Positions 52,148 to 62,640 are shown, counted from the first letter of the stretch. The stretch: 64,000 nucleotides of DNA from Xanthomonas hortorum pv. pelargonii (GCF_024499015.1 NZ_CP098604.1:1-64000), one strand, 5' to 3'. Notes: generated from the sequence alone by a model not told the origin. Program-made: numbers and translations.

Positions 52148-53179
52148 CTATAGCGGCGCGTAACCCAAGCGCTCCAGCATCGGATTCGCCCGCCGCCCCA
52201 GGCTACGCAGCAGTTCCGGCGGCCAGGCATGCCAACTCGGTACACGCGCGCCAGCATCGATCGCAAGCCCGCGCTGCGCGGTCAGGTTGTCGCCCATAAA
52301 CGGCCGGATGCGTTGTTGCGCCATGCGCGGCAGCACCTGCTCAGACCATGGCTCGCCAAGAAACTCGAACACGCGCGCCCCGACCACTTCTGGCGTACGC
52401 GAAAGTTCGTCATAACCCAGTTGCAAGCAGCGATCGCCCGCACGTTCGGCAAAATCCAGCGCCGCTTCGTTGGTGGCGACCCACTCGTCGAGATACTGCA
52501 TCAGATACAAGCCGGAACGCGGATTGCCCGGCAAGCCATCACGACGTACGAAGCGCTGAAAGCACGACAACGCCACATCCAACCCATGACGATGCAGAAA
52601 CAGAAACTTGCCGCGAAAATCGAACATCGCATCGATCACATCGAGCCGGCTGGACGAAAACAATTCCTTGGCGATCCAGCGCTGCCGCCCGAAGCGCTGC
52701 GCGTACTCGCAATGCAACTCATCGATCATGCGCCCCAAGCGCGGATATAACCCGCTCTGCGGCATGCCCAGATGCGGCAACACCATACTGCCAAGCCGCA
52801 GCAAGCTGTCGCACTTGGCCAGCTCCCCGCACAACATGTTTTCCGGCAGGCTGCAGATCGTCTCGCTGGCATTGACCAGATACGCCAGCAACGTGGTGCC
52901 AGAGCGACGATTGCCGATGATGAAATGCGCGCGATCGCCGAACGGATTATCCGCAAGGCGACTGGTCTTGTGCAGATCTGACATCAGATCGTAGGCCAAC
53001 GCAGGCGACGTCCCTTCCTGCACCAACGCAGCCCGTGTCTGCCCCAGGCTGCGCTCCAGCAATGCGTCCACCCCACCCAACTGCGGCGCCAGCGCAGGCG
53101 CTGCTACACGCACACGCTGCAGTTCTTCCGGCAGGCTGGACAAGGTCGCGAGCAGGTCGCTCAGGTCGGCTTCGTTCAT
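52148..53179 (-). CDS. PAPS-dependent sulfotransferase
   Basis: The 343-aa protein has the 5'-phosphosulfate loop FIIGNRRSGTTLLAYLVN (residues 86-103) and a 3'-phosphate-binding element FLHRHGLDVALSCFQRFVRR with the Ser and Arg that hold PAPS. The C-terminal W-H-A-W-P-P segment is typical of the sulfotransferase family. It would transfer sulfate to a hydroxyl or phenol. In this setting the likely acceptor is the peptide product (Ser or Hpg hydroxyl), though a cell-surface sugar is possible. It ends convergent with the GNAT. Confidence 0.8.
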   Translation of the reverse strand: MNEADLSDLLATLSSLPEELQRVRVAAPALAPQLGGVDALLERSLGQTRAALVQEGTSPALAYDLMSDLHKTSRLADNPFGDRAHFIIGNRRSGTTLLAYLVNASETICSLPENMLCGELAKCDSLLRLGSMVLPHLGMPQSGLYPRLGRMIDELHCEYAQRFGRQRWIAKELFSSSRLDVIDAMFDFRGKFLFLHRHGLDVALSCFQRFVRRDGLPGNPRSGLYLMQYLDEWVATNEAALDFAERAGDRCLQLGYDELSRTPEVVGARVFEFLGEPWSEQVLPRMAQQRIRPFMGDNLTAQRGLAIDAGARVPSWHAWPPELLRSLGRRANPMLERLGYAPL

Positions 53180-53343
53180 GGGTCAGTGGTCCCTACAGGC
53201 AGGTACCGCGATGGGCAAATGCACCGATGCATGACCGGCCAAACAAGCATCGGCACGCACCAGCACAAACCGAAGCCAGTCGCGCTCGGTTGCCGAAATG
53301 CTAGGCAACGCGTGCGACCTGTGTGTGACAACAAGGCCGCTGA

Positions 53344-53661
53344 AAACCACTGAAACGGTTCAAAAGCTACGATGACGGCAGTTATCTCGCTAGCTGCAAT
53401 GAGCCTGGCAACACCTTCAATGACACGATCGCTCCTCCCTGCGAGAGCGTTATCCGCAGGCACTGTCCGAACGGGTTTACCGTTGCGAGCGTGGGCGCCA
53501 CTGACAACCATAATCCCCGCAACTTTACTGAGAAGTATCGGGTAACGGCCCTGGGGTACTGCAATGAGTCGCAAGGCATGCAGTGTGTCGATGCTGCGAT
53601 CTGTAACAGCGTGCTCTGGCGGCCAAGCTTCAGGCTCTGGGCACGCAGATCCATTTTATAG
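53344..53661 (+). pseudogene. Orphan cysteine-rich coding remnant
   Basis: After a TGA at 53341 a frame stays open for 105 codons without a usual start before the protein-like part. It contains SYDDGSYLASCNEPGNTFND, CESVIRRHCPNGFTV, KYRVTALGYCNESQGMQC and AAICNS: six or more spaced cysteines and Asn/Gly-rich text unlike a random GC-rich frame. It looks like the 3' part of a secreted Cys-rich protein left by a deletion. Nothing else is evident in 53180-53773. Confidence 0.4.
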
Positions 53662-53773
53662 AACTACGTGGCTCGGAATGGATTTCAGCAGAATTGGCTA
53701 GATGCTCCACAGGCAAAACCCACTGTGTGATCGAACCGCGATGGACTTCAGCAGAAGTCCGAACATCAAGACC

Positions 53774-53849
<76 letters not shown>

Positions 53850-53885
53850 TTGGGAGGCGAGATTCTACAGCGAACAGCAGGGCTG

Positions 53886-54518
53886 TCAACCATTGCCTTC
53901 GACTTTTTTTGGCTTGCTGGTGATTGCGGCTTTTTCGTCGGCACGCAGGCTCGGCCATGCCGCATGCAGGTACTGAAATCCCGACCACAACGTCAGCAGT
54001 GCGGCGATCGCCAACGTCCAGTAACCGGCGCGGAAGATCAGGTTGCCGAACCAGATTTCGTGCGTGGGCATCTGCCCCGGCGTGACCGAATACAGCAGGC
54101 ACAACAGCGCGACCATCTGCGCGGTGGTCTTGATCTTGCCGATCGCCGCCACACGCACCTTGGCGCGCTGGCCGATCTCGGCCATCCACTCGCGCAGCGC
54201 AGAGACGGCGATTTCGCGGCCCACAATCACCGCCGCCCAGAACGCCATCCACGGCGTCGGGTGGCCCTGCACGATCAGGAACAGCGCCACGGCGACCATC
54301 AGCTTGTCGGCCACCGGGTCCAGAAACGCGCCGAAGGCGGAATACTGGTGATACCGCCGTGCGACCCAGCCATCCAGCCAGTCGGTGATGGCAGCCAGCC
54401 CGAACACGCCGGCAGACGCGAAATTGGTCCACGTGTACGGCAGGTAGAACACCACGACCAACACCGGGATCATCAAGATCCTCAGCAGTGTCAGCCACGT
54501 GGGGATGGTCAACTTCAT
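53886..54518 (-). CDS. pgsA: CDP-diacylglycerol-glycerol-3-phosphate 3-phosphatidyltransferase
   Basis: The 210-aa membrane protein carries the CDP-alcohol phosphotransferase signature DWLDGWVARRYHQYSAFGAFLDPVADK (residues about 46-72) with its four catalytic Asp. It has about five membrane helices. It makes phosphatidylglycerol phosphate, the committed step to PG and cardiolipin. Its ATG shares one base with the uvrC stop (TAATG). tRNA-Gly follows. Confidence 0.94.
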   Translation of the reverse strand: MKLTIPTWLTLLRILMIPVLVVVFYLPYTWTNFASAGVFGLAAITDWLDGWVARRYHQYSAFGAFLDPVADKLMVAVALFLIVQGHPTPWMAFWAAVIVGREIAVSALREWMAEIGQRAKVRVAAIGKIKTTAQMVALLCLLYSVTPGQMPTHEIWFGNLIFRAGYWTLAIAALLTLWSGFQYLHAAWPSLRADEKAAITSKPKKVEGNG

Positions 54519-56374
54519 TACGGACTCGACTCGCCTGCCGCATCGGGGAGCGCCAGCCCATGCAGGTTAGCGTAGATTCGCGCGGCGAGTGCGGCATTGA
54601 CCCCTTCCACGCGTGCAATCTCGGCCTCGCCGGCGGCTTTGAGCCCGACCAGACCGCCGAAATGCTTGAGCAGGCTCGCGCGACGGCGCGGGCCGATGCC
54701 GGGGATATCCTCGAGCTTGCTGGTCATGCGCGCCTTCTGGCGGCGACCGCGGTGACCGGTGATCGCAAAGCGATGCGCTTCGTCGCGCACCTGCTGGATG
54801 AACTGCAGCGCCGGCGATGCCGCACCCGGGCGCAGCTCGCGGCCGTCGGCCATGACCAGCGCCTCGTGCCCTGCCCTGCGCTCCTCGCCCTTGGCCACGC
54901 CGACCAGCAGCACGTTCTCGATGCCCAGATCGGCCAGCGCGCCCTTTGCCTGCGCCAGCTGGCCGGCGCCGCCGTCGATCAGCAACACATCCGGCAGCAC
55001 ACCGTTCTCTTCCACCGCGCGTCGAAAGCGCCGCTCGATGGCCTGGCGCATCGCGGCGTAGTCGTCGCCCGGCGTGATCCCGGAAATATTGAAGCGCCGG
55101 TATTGCCCGCGCACCGGGCCGCTGGCATCGAACACCACGCACGAGGCCACCGTCGCCTCACCCATGGTGTGACTGATATCGAAGCACTCCACCCGCTTGA
55201 CCTGCTCGGCAAGCCCCAGCATTTCGCGCAGCGCTTCGCTGCGTGCGTATTGCGCGCTCTGGCTGGTGAGTTCGGTGACCAGGGTCAGCTGTGCGTTGCG
55301 CGTGGCCAGCAGCAGATAGCCGGCACGCTCGCCGCGCACGTTCCACTTCAACGTCACCTTGTACTCGGCAGCGGTGCTGAGCGCGGCTTCGATCAACTCG
55401 GACTCGGGAATTTCGCGATCGAGCAGGATCTCGCGCGGCGGCGAATGTTCGGCGTAGTACTGCGACACGAACGCGCCCAGGATTTCGTCGGCGCTGTCTT
55501 CGCCATTGGTCTTGGGAAAGAACGAACGCGTGCCCAGATTGCGGCCGTCGCGAAAACTCAACAGCAGCACACAGGCCTGGCTGGCTTGCGTGGCGCAGGC
55601 CAGCACGTCCAGGTCGGCCGCGCGGCCGTCCACATACTGGCGGTTCTGCATGCTGCGCAAGGACGACAGCAGATCGCGCAGACGTGCGGCGCGCTCGAAC
55701 TCCAGCGCTTCGCTGGCCTGCTGCATCGACTGCATGATCTCTTCACCGAGCTGGTCGCTCTTGCCTTCGAGAAACATCGTGGCGCGGCGTACCGATTCTG
55801 CGTAGTCGGGCGCTGCGACAAGATCCACGCACGGCGCGCTGCAGCGGCCGATCTGATACTGCAGACACGGCCGCGAGCGATTACGGAACACGCTGTCTTC
55901 GCAACTGCGCAGCTTGAACAGCTTGTGCATCAGGCTCAAGGTTTCGCGCACGCCGGTCACGCCGGTGTACGGGCCGAAATAGCGCCCCTGCACCGCGCGC
56001 GGGCCACGGTGCAGCGCGATGCGCGGCCAGTCTTCGCGCGTCAGCAACACATACGGGTAACTCTTGTCGTCGCGCAGCGAGACGTTGTAGCGCGGCGACA
56101 GCGACTTGATCAGCTGGTTTTCCAGCAGCAGCGCCTCGGCTTCGCTGCGGGTCACGGTGACATCCATGCGCGCCACCTGCGACAGCATCGAGGTCAGCCG
56201 CGCGTTCTTCGGCGTGCCGTTGAAATAGCTGCCCACGCGCTTGCGCAACGCACCGGCCTTGCCCACGTACAGCAGCGTGTCGTCGCCCGCATACATGCGG
56301 TAGACGCCGGGCGCGGTGCTCAGTTGGGCAGCAAACGCCTTTCCATCGAAATCAGCTTGGGGCCTTGCGCTCAT
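54518..56374 (-). CDS. uvrC: Excinuclease ABC subunit C
   Basis: The 618-aa protein has an N-terminal GIY-YIG nuclease domain (GVYRMYAGDDTLLYVGKAGALRKRV, residues about 23-47) for the 3' incision, a Cys-rich stretch (SRPCLQYQIGRCSAPC), a UVR motif for UvrB contact (residues about 205-240), an RNase H-like domain for the 5' incision (VECFDISHTMGEATVAS; LLIDGGAGQL) and C-terminal helix-hairpin-helices (LEDIPGIGPRRRASLLKHFG). Start ATG 56374 gives normal length and overlaps the upstream gene by four bases. Confidence 0.95.
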   Translation of the reverse strand: MSARPQADFDGKAFAAQLSTAPGVYRMYAGDDTLLYVGKAGALRKRVGSYFNGTPKNARLTSMLSQVARMDVTVTRSEAEALLLENQLIKSLSPRYNVSLRDDKSYPYVLLTREDWPRIALHRGPRAVQGRYFGPYTGVTGVRETLSLMHKLFKLRSCEDSVFRNRSRPCLQYQIGRCSAPCVDLVAAPDYAESVRRATMFLEGKSDQLGEEIMQSMQQASEALEFERAARLRDLLSSLRSMQNRQYVDGRAADLDVLACATQASQACVLLLSFRDGRNLGTRSFFPKTNGEDSADEILGAFVSQYYAEHSPPREILLDREIPESELIEAALSTAAEYKVTLKWNVRGERAGYLLLATRNAQLTLVTELTSQSAQYARSEALREMLGLAEQVKRVECFDISHTMGEATVASCVVFDASGPVRGQYRRFNISGITPGDDYAAMRQAIERRFRRAVEENGVLPDVLLIDGGAGQLAQAKGALADLGIENVLLVGVAKGEERRAGHEALVMADGRELRPGAASPALQFIQQVRDEAHRFAITGHRGRRQKARMTSKLEDIPGIGPRRRASLLKHFGGLVGLKAAGEAEIARVEGVNAALAARIYANLHGLALPDAAGESSP

Positions 56375-57789
56375 TCTGCTATCGAAACATCGCTCAGTTC
56401 GCCGCTTGCAAGGTCGTAACGCAAGACGGCATGGGCATCGGTCTCGGCAATCCAGACCGCACCTGCGGCAACCGCCAGCCCGGCCGGGCCATGCAGACGG
56501 CGCGGCAGCTCGACCGTGGTCAGTTCGCCACCGCCCAGGCGCAGGCAACGCAGACGGCCGTTGCCGGTGTCGGCGATCCACAGCAGCGGCGAATCGGCGG
56601 CCAAAGCAATCGCTTGCGGAAACTGCAGGCGGGCGGTGCCGCGTGGGCCATCCTCGTCGCCGAACAGCCAGGTGCCCTGCCCGCCGACCAGGGTCTGCAC
56701 CAGATCGCCGCGCAATTGCATGGTGCGGATCGACGAACCCAACCCGTCGCAGACGTAGGCCACCTGCTGCACCGCGGCCAATCCGGCCGGTTGCGCGAAC
56801 GCGGCCAAATGGCCGCTGCCATCGCGGATTTCGAGCGAGCCGGTGCCTGCGCGCGCGGTCAATGCGGCGCTACCCAGGTGATAGCTCCAGATGCGGTTGT
56901 CGCCAGCCATGGCGATCAACACCTGGTTGTCGGCGATGGCCAGACCTTGCGGGTAATTCAGCGCAGATGCGCTGGAGGACGCCAGCGGGCCTTCGACCGG
57001 CTCGCCGGAGCGGCCGGTGCCGCACAAGGTGTCGACCTGCCCGCTGCGCAGGTTGATGCGGCGCAGGGCGTGATTGCCGGTGTCGGCGACATAGAGCTGG
57101 TCGCGTTCCAGCGCCAGGCCTTGCGGACGTCGAAACGCCGCTTCGCCGACGCCACCGTCGATCAGATCGGCATTGCCATGGCCGAACTGGCGCAACACCC
57201 GCCCGCCATGCGTGCATTCGAGCACGCGGTGGTGGCCGGTGTCGGCGATATACAGGCGGTCTTCGGTGGCGGCCAGTCCGGTCGGAAATTGCAGTTCCAG
57301 GCGCGGTTCGGCTTCGCGTTCGGCCACGCCATGCAGGTCGATGTCCGACGGCGGTTGCTGGCCTTCGCACAGCGCCACCAATGCCTTGTCCAGATCGCCG
57401 GTCACGCCGACCAGACGCTGGCGCTCGCGGCCGTAGGCGTCGAGCAGCACCAGCGTGGGCCAGGATTCGATACCGAAGCGGCGCCAGGTTTCCCAGTCCT
57501 TGTCGAGCAGGATCGGCGCACTCACACCATGCCCGCGCAGTTGCTTGAGCGAGCGTTGCGGTAAGCGCTCGCTATCGAAACGCGGCACCTGCACCACGAT
57601 CACCTGCAACCGCCCCGGGCTGCGCGCCTGCCAATGGGCCAGCTCGGCCAGGCGCTCGGCGCACCACACCGAGCTGGCATTGACGAACGCCAGCACCAGC
57701 GCGCGTCCACGATGCTCCTGCAAGGTGGATGGCCTGGCGTTGAGCCAGGTAGGGAATTCCGGCAGTTCCTGAGTGAGCTGGGCAGTCAT
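56371..57789 (-). CDS. Thioredoxin-like/NHL-repeat protein
   Basis: The 472-aa protein (MTAQLTQELPEFPTWLNARP) has an N-terminal thioredoxin-fold part (residues about 25-145) with a single Cys where thioredoxins carry CxxC (SSVWCAERL), then at least five NHL beta-propeller repeats (FPTGLAATEDRLYIADTGHH; PQGLALERDQLYVADTGNHA). This resembles the bacterial NHLRC2-like family. No export signal is visible. Function unknown; it is coupled to uvrC by an ATGA overlap. Confidence 0.8.
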   Translation of the reverse strand: MTAQLTQELPEFPTWLNARPSTLQEHRGRALVLAFVNASSVWCAERLAELAHWQARSPGRLQVIVVQVPRFDSERLPQRSLKQLRGHGVSAPILLDKDWETWRRFGIESWPTLVLLDAYGRERQRLVGVTGDLDKALVALCEGQQPPSDIDLHGVAEREAEPRLELQFPTGLAATEDRLYIADTGHHRVLECTHGGRVLRQFGHGNADLIDGGVGEAAFRRPQGLALERDQLYVADTGNHALRRINLRSGQVDTLCGTGRSGEPVEGPLASSSASALNYPQGLAIADNQVLIAMAGDNRIWSYHLGSAALTARAGTGSLEIRDGSGHLAAFAQPAGLAAVQQVAYVCDGLGSSIRTMQLRGDLVQTLVGGQGTWLFGDEDGPRGTARLQFPQAIALAADSPLLWIADTGNGRLRCLRLGGGELTTVELPRRLHGPAGLAVAAGAVWIAETDAHAVLRYDLASGELSDVSIAE

Positions 57790-57812
57790 CCGGTAATTAT
57801 GCCCAAGCCCGA

Positions 57813-58277
57813 TTAGCTGCGGGTGAGCCTGGCCACGGTCTGGCTTGCAGCGGTATCGACCAGCTGCCAGGCATGCTCGAAATCGTCCATGCCGCCGGTG
57901 TAGGGGTCGGGGATCTCGTCGCGCTCTGCAACGCCCGCCCATGGCAGCCAGAGTGCGACCTTGTCGCGCAGCGCCGCCGGGGCAAGCCGCTGCAAATCGC
58001 GCAGATTGCTGTTGTCGGCACACAGCACCCAATCGAAGTGTTCGAAGTCCGCTGCACGCACCTGACGGGCGCGCAATCCGGAAATATCCACGCCATGACC
58101 GCGTGCGCAGCGAATGGCGCGCGGGTCGGGTGGCTCGCCGGCATGCCAGTCGCCGGTGCCGGCCGAATCGACCTCGACACGCCGCGACAACCGCGCTTCG
58201 TCCAGCCGCGCACGCAAGGCGCCCTCGCCCATCGGCGAGCGGCAGATGTTGCCCAGACATACGATCAAGACCTTCAT
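57813..58277 (-). CDS. Low-molecular-weight protein-tyrosine phosphatase
   Basis: The 154-aa protein begins [20 protein letters not shown]: the C(x)5RS loop with catalytic Cys7 and Arg13 is at the usual place, and the general acid Asp lies in IPDPYTGG near the C-terminus. Such phosphatases often control tyrosine kinases of exopolysaccharide export, but none is adjacent. It overlaps kdsB by four bases, so the two are co-expressed. Confidence 0.92.
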   Translation of the reverse strand: MKVLIVCLGNICRSPMGEGALRARLDEARLSRRVEVDSAGTGDWHAGEPPDPRAIRCARGHGVDISGLRARQVRAADFEHFDWVLCADNSNLRDLQRLAPAALRDKVALWLPWAGVAERDEIPDPYTGGMDDFEHAWQLVDTAASQTVARLTRS

Positions 58278-59053
58278 GCCGACGCCACCCGCGTTTGCGC
58301 ACGCGCCAGATCGTCCGGCGTATCGATGCCGGGCGGAAACTGCTCCGGCGTCAACGCCACCGCGATGCGGTAGCCTGCCTCCATCACGCGCAATTGTTCC
58401 AGCGATTCGATGCGCTCCAGCAGGCCGGGCGGCATCGCCGCAAAACGCTGCAGAAATCCGGCGCTGTACGCGTAGATACCGATATGGCGCAGCCACTGAC
58501 CGTCATCGGGCAAGCTCTCACGCTGATTAGCGAAGCTGTCGCGATGCCAGGGAATCGGCGCGCGGCTGAAGTACAGCGCATCGCCGTGCGCCGTGCGCAC
58601 CAGCTTGACCACATTCGGATCGAACAGCTCGTGCGCGCTATCCACCTGCGCGGCAAGCGTGGCCATTTCAGTGCCGGAGCGCAGCAGCAGCTCGGCGACT
58701 GCGCGGATACCGGCAGCAGGCGCAAACGGTTCGTCACCCTGCAGATTCACCACACAGGTCTCGGCCTCCCAGCCGGCGATCCGTGCACATTCGGCAAGCC
58801 GGTCGGTCCCGGACATGTGCTCGCTGCCGGTCATCGCCACATGCACGCCGGCCAGGCCTTCGATCGCCTCGGCAATGCGCGCATCGTCGGTGGCCACCCA
58901 GACCTCGCGCGCACCTGCGAGCAGCGCCCGCTCGGCCACATGTTGGATCATCGGGCGATCGCCGATCAGTTGCAGCGGCTTGCCCGGCAACCGCGTGGAG
59001 GCATAGCGCGCGGGAATGGCGACGACGAAATCTGCAGGCGTTGTGGTGGTCAT
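58274..59053 (-). CDS. kdsB: 3-deoxy-manno-octulosonate cytidylyltransferase
   Basis: The 259-aa protein has the nucleotidyltransferase start [17 protein letters not shown], the Kdo-site motifs [16 protein letters not shown] and [11 protein letters not shown], and [15 protein letters not shown]. It activates Kdo with CTP for lipopolysaccharide inner-core synthesis. It lies downstream of lpxK and msbA on the same strand, forming an LPS block interrupted by a 320-bp gap with a large palindrome. Confidence 0.95.
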   Translation of the reverse strand: MTTTTPADFVVAIPARYASTRLPGKPLQLIGDRPMIQHVAERALLAGAREVWVATDDARIAEAIEGLAGVHVAMTGSEHMSGTDRLAECARIAGWEAETCVVNLQGDEPFAPAAGIRAVAELLLRSGTEMATLAAQVDSAHELFDPNVVKLVRTAHGDALYFSRAPIPWHRDSFANQRESLPDDGQWLRHIGIYAYSAGFLQRFAAMPPGLLERIESLEQLRVMEAGYRIAVALTPEQFPPGIDTPDDLARAQTRVASA

Positions 59054-59223
59054 GCGTACGCGCTCTGGGAGCCAGGAAGATTTGGAGAAACGAGATAACC
59101 GAATAGCATGATGTATCTATGTGATTGAGCGAAATAGCGGTATTCGGTTGGAGCAGCGATGCGCTACATCACTAGGACGCCGCTGCATACACTGCTCGCA
59201 CATGCACACCGACCATCTCGACT

Positions 59224-59331
59224 GGTCCTTGCCCGCCCACCGTCGCGGGACCTTACGCGGCATGGATGCCGCGTAAGAGCCTACAGGGACGTACTTGCGG
59301 CGTGTCCCGCGACGGTGGGCGGGCAAGGACC
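59224..59331. repeat. Long perfect inverted repeat with inner hairpin
   Basis: Bases 59224-59251 are perfectly repeated in inverse at 59304-59331 (28 bp each). Between them a second hairpin, CTTACGCGGCAT GG ATGCCGCGTAAG (59252-59277), has a 12-bp stem. The nested structure sits between lpxK (end 59373) and kdsB (start 59053). It may be a terminator-attenuator or a dispersed intergenic palindromic element. The rest of 59054-59372 holds no gene. Confidence 0.75.
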
Positions 59332-59372
59332 CTGCAGCCGAACCAAGATCACCATTGCCAGAAAAACCGCAC

Positions 59373-60410
59373 TCACACACCCTGCCGACTCGCCAACTTG
59401 TCCAGACGATCCAGCAGACTCACCCAGAACGCGGCCGGCAACTCCGCCTTGAGCGGCACGCTGTACAACCACTCGTCGGCAAACGGCCTGCACTTCACTG
59501 CGTCCTTTTCGGTCATCAGCACCGGCAAGCGGCTGCCGAAACTGAAATCCGCAGCGCGATACACGTGATGATCGGGGAAGGCATGCGGCACCACGCCAAT
59601 GCCGCGCGCGCGCAGCATCGCAAAGAAGCGTTCCGGATGCGCGATCCCGGCCACCGCGTGCACACGTTGCCCGGCAAGCATGCTCAACGGCTGCACACGC
59701 TTGCCATCCATCGGTTGCACGCTGTCGATGCTCAGGCGCATCTGCCACTCGCCGAAACCGGCGTCTTCAGCTGTCTGCGGTGTCGCCGCAGCGCTGCCCT
59801 GCCCCAGATTGACCACACGGAAATCGCAATCGCGCGCACGCGCTGCAGGTTCGCGTAGCGGCCCGGCCGGCAGCAGGCGCCCGTTGCCGTAGCGGCGTTG
59901 ACCATCGACCACTTCGATTTCCACATCGCGCGCAAGCCGGTAATGCTGCAACCCGTCGTCGCAGACGACGATGTCGCAACCTGCTTCGACCAAGGCACGC
60001 GCCGCGGCCGGACGATCGCTATCCACGCGCACGCGCGCGCCGGTTTTCCAGGCGATCAATACCGGCTCGTCACCGCCGAGCGCCACAGGCGTGTCCGCTT
60101 CGACCCAACGCGCCGTGCCCGATTCGTCACGGCCATAGCCACGACTGGCAACGCCCGGCGTCCAACCGGCTTCCTGCAATTTGGTCACCAAGGCGATCGT
60201 CAGCGGCGTCTTGCCGGTGCCGCCGGCAGTGACGTTACCCACCACGATCACCGGCACCGGTACGCCGTGGCGCTTGCGCCAGCCGCGGCGATACAGCGCG
60301 CGTCGCAGCGCGATGGCGGCACCGTAGACCGGCGCAAGCATGCGCGCCGATAGCGGAATCGGCGCATTGTCGTACCAATAGCCCGGCGTGCGGGCGCCGC
60401 GCTTGCTCAT
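59373..60410 (-). CDS. lpxK: Tetraacyldisaccharide 4'-kinase
   Basis: The 345-aa protein has an N-terminal membrane-associated helix and the Walker A motif [19 protein letters not shown] (about residues 56-74), plus [21 protein letters not shown] and [10 protein letters not shown] of the family. It phosphorylates the 4' position of the lipid A disaccharide at the inner membrane. It overlaps msbA by four bases. Confidence 0.94.
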   Translation of the reverse strand: MSKRGARTPGYWYDNAPIPLSARMLAPVYGAAIALRRALYRRGWRKRHGVPVPVIVVGNVTAGGTGKTPLTIALVTKLQEAGWTPGVASRGYGRDESGTARWVEADTPVALGGDEPVLIAWKTGARVRVDSDRPAAARALVEAGCDIVVCDDGLQHYRLARDVEIEVVDGQRRYGNGRLLPAGPLREPAARARDCDFRVVNLGQGSAAATPQTAEDAGFGEWQMRLSIDSVQPMDGKRVQPLSMLAGQRVHAVAGIAHPERFFAMLRARGIGVVPHAFPDHHVYRAADFSFGSRLPVLMTEKDAVKCRPFADEWLYSVPLKAELPAAFWVSLLDRLDKLASRQGV

Positions 60411-62176
60411 GCCTGCCGTTCGCGGAACTGCATGCCGTGCAGGTGCGAATACAGCCCGCCCTGCGCCAGCAATTCACTGTGCGTACCACGCTCCACGATG
60501 CGGCCCTGATCCATCACCAGTACCTGATCGGCATGTTCGATGGTGGACAGGCGGTGCGCGATCACCAGCGTTGTGCGGTCCGGCATCAGCTTGTGCAAGG
60601 CATCCTGCACCAGCCGCTCGGACTCGTTGTCCAGCGCGGCGGTGGCTTCGTCCAGAATCAGGATCGGCGCATCCTTGAGCATCGCGCGCGCGATCGCCAA
60701 GCGCTGGCGCTGCCCGCCGGACAGACGCCCGCCCTTGGTGCCCACGTGCGATTGCAAACCGTCCGGCAACTGCGCGACGAACTCCATCGCATTGGCACCC
60801 AGAATCGCGCGCTCCAACTGGCTCGCATCTGCGCTGCGCATTTCGCCATAGGCCACGTTGTCGGCGATGCTGCCGTCGAACAACATCACCTGTTGGCCGA
60901 CCAGCGCGATCTGCCGGCGCAGATCGGCCAACGAGTACGCCTGCACCGGATGACCGTCGAGCAGGATCTGCCCGGCCTCGGCCTCGTAGAAGCGCGGAAT
61001 CAGCTTGATCAGGCTGGATTTGCCGCTGCCCGAGCGCCCGACAATCGCCGTCACCGTGCCCGGCTGCGCAACAAAACTCACCCCCGCCAGCGCCGGATTC
61101 ACCTGACCCGGATAGCGCGCGGTGACATCGCGGAATTCGATCAAGCCCTTCGCACGCTTGAGCGGGATGGCGCCTTGGTCCGGCTCGTCGGGGCTGTCGA
61201 GCACCGAGAACAAGCGCTCGGCCGACGCCAGGCCGCGTTGCACCATGTTCTGCACATTGGTCAGCTGCTTGAGGCCAGGAATGATTGTCAGCATCGAGGT
61301 CATCAGCACCACGAAGTCGCCTGCGGTCAGCCGCCCCGCCAGTGCCTGCGCACCGGCCACGAACAACAGCGCCGACAAACCGATCGCACCGATCATCTGC
61401 ACCGTGGCAGTGGAAATGCCACGCGTGGATTCGACCTTCATCGCCAGACGCAGATTGCGGTCGGCCAGCGCGCCGTAGCGCTCCATTTCGGTCTGTTGCG
61501 CGCCGTAGATTTTGACCTCCTGATGGCTGGACAAGGTCTGATCGGCTGCCTGCAACAGATGCGCGCCGCTCTCCTGGATGCTGTGGCTGATGCGGCGATA
61601 CCGCCGCGCCACCTTGTCCATCACCCAGGCCAGCACCGGTGCCAGCACCAGAATGGTCAGCGTGACCTGCCAGCTATGCCACAGCATCAGTGCCAACGCA
61701 CCGATCACCTGCAACGACTGCTGGATCATCACCTTGACCGCATCCACCGCCGCCTGCGCCACTTGGTCCGAGTCCGAGCCCAGACGGATCAGCATCGACG
61801 GCACCGGTTCGGAATCGAACCGCGATCCCGGCAGGCGCAGATATTTGGACATCACCTTGACACGCAGATCGCGCGCGATGCTGCGTGCGGACTTGCCCAT
61901 CGCCATATCGGTGATGTAACCGGCAATGCCGCGCACCACGAACAACAGGATGATCTGCACCGGCAGCCAGCGACTGACTTCGGCGTTCTTGTAGATGAAG
62001 GTTTCGTCGGTGATCGGCTTCATCAACGCCAGAAAGCCGGTGGTGCCCGCCGCTTCGACCAGCGCGGCAATCAGCGCGGCGATCAGCAACAGACGGTACG
62101 GCTTGGCGAAGGCCAGCAGGCGACGGTACGTGCGCCAGGACGAGACTGGCGCCGGGCGGTCGTTGGAGATGTTCAC
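60407..62176 (-). CDS. msbA: Lipid A export ATP-binding/permease protein
   Basis: The 589-aa half-transporter has six N-terminal membrane helices (residues about 20-320) and an ABC domain with Walker [14 protein letters not shown], signature [14 protein letters not shown], Walker [13 protein letters not shown] and switch His in [13 protein letters not shown]. It flips lipid A-core across the inner membrane. The neighbour lpxK confirms the identity. It is coupled to exbD (ATGA overlap). Confidence 0.95.
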   Translation of the reverse strand: MNISNDRPAPVSSWRTYRRLLAFAKPYRLLLIAALIAALVEAAGTTGFLALMKPITDETFIYKNAEVSRWLPVQIILLFVVRGIAGYITDMAMGKSARSIARDLRVKVMSKYLRLPGSRFDSEPVPSMLIRLGSDSDQVAQAAVDAVKVMIQQSLQVIGALALMLWHSWQVTLTILVLAPVLAWVMDKVARRYRRISHSIQESGAHLLQAADQTLSSHQEVKIYGAQQTEMERYGALADRNLRLAMKVESTRGISTATVQMIGAIGLSALLFVAGAQALAGRLTAGDFVVLMTSMLTIIPGLKQLTNVQNMVQRGLASAERLFSVLDSPDEPDQGAIPLKRAKGLIEFRDVTARYPGQVNPALAGVSFVAQPGTVTAIVGRSGSGKSSLIKLIPRFYEAEAGQILLDGHPVQAYSLADLRRQIALVGQQVMLFDGSIADNVAYGEMRSADASQLERAILGANAMEFVAQLPDGLQSHVGTKGGRLSGGQRQRLAIARAMLKDAPILILDEATAALDNESERLVQDALHKLMPDRTTLVIAHRLSTIEHADQVLVMDQGRIVERGTHSELLAQGGLYSHLHGMQFRERQA

Positions 62177-62637
62177 TGGCGGGTTCCGTGCTTGCTTGTC
62201 GTGCCGGTAGTACCGGAAGTGCCGGTTTCGGGCGCAGTCGCAATCGCGATGCGCCGAAAGCCGAGTTGCCCCAGGGCATCCTGCGCGGTGACGACGGCCT
62301 GGTATGGCGTACGCGCATCGGCGCGCATCAGCACCGTCTGCTCACGGTCATCGCCGGCGATCTGCGCGATGGTCTGCTTGAGCGAATCGACATCCGAGCG
62401 CAGCACTTCCTGGTCGTTGATGAAGTAATGCCCATCGGCATTGACAAGTACGCTCAACGCACGTGGCGGCGCACTGGTGTGTTGGTCGCTGGCAGTCGGC
62501 AGCTGCAATTGCAGCGTGGAGCGTGCGTCGAAAGTCGTGGTCACCACGAAGAAGATGATGAGGACAAGAATGACGTCAATCAATGGCACCAGGTCGATAT
62601 GCGGCTCGTCCTGGCTTCGGTCACTGCCGATGCGCAT
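62173..62637 (-). CDS. exbD: ExbD/TolR-family biopolymer transport protein
   Basis: The 154-aa protein has a single N-terminal membrane helix (IDLVPLIDVILVLIIFFVV, residues 14-32) with the proton-path D21, then a periplasmic domain ending in a Gly/Thr-rich tail. With the ExbB-like partner three bases upstream it forms a proton-driven stator. TonB energising is the usual role; here no tonB gene adjoins. Confidence 0.88.
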   Translation of the reverse strand: MRIGSDRSQDEPHIDLVPLIDVILVLIIFFVVTTTFDARSTLQLQLPTASDQHTSAPPRALSVLVNADGHYFINDQEVLRSDVDSLKQTIAQIAGDDREQTVLMRADARTPYQAVVTAQDALGQLGFRRIAIATAPETGTSGTTGTTSKHGTRQ

Positions 62638-62640
62638 CCG

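Larger units (their letters stand above)
22395..53179. other. Biosynthetic gene cluster: NRPS with candidate 4-hydroxyphenylglycine pathway
   Basis: NRPS1, NRPS2, the VOC dioxygenase and the aminotransferase overlap one another on the plus strand and form one coupled operon. The oxidase, GNAT and sulfotransferase follow within 3 kb. The phosphopantetheinyl transferase at 20416 probably serves the cluster. I see no MbtH-like protein, thioesterase, exporter or pathway regulator in the window, so those functions must come from elsewhere or are absent. Confidence 0.7.
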
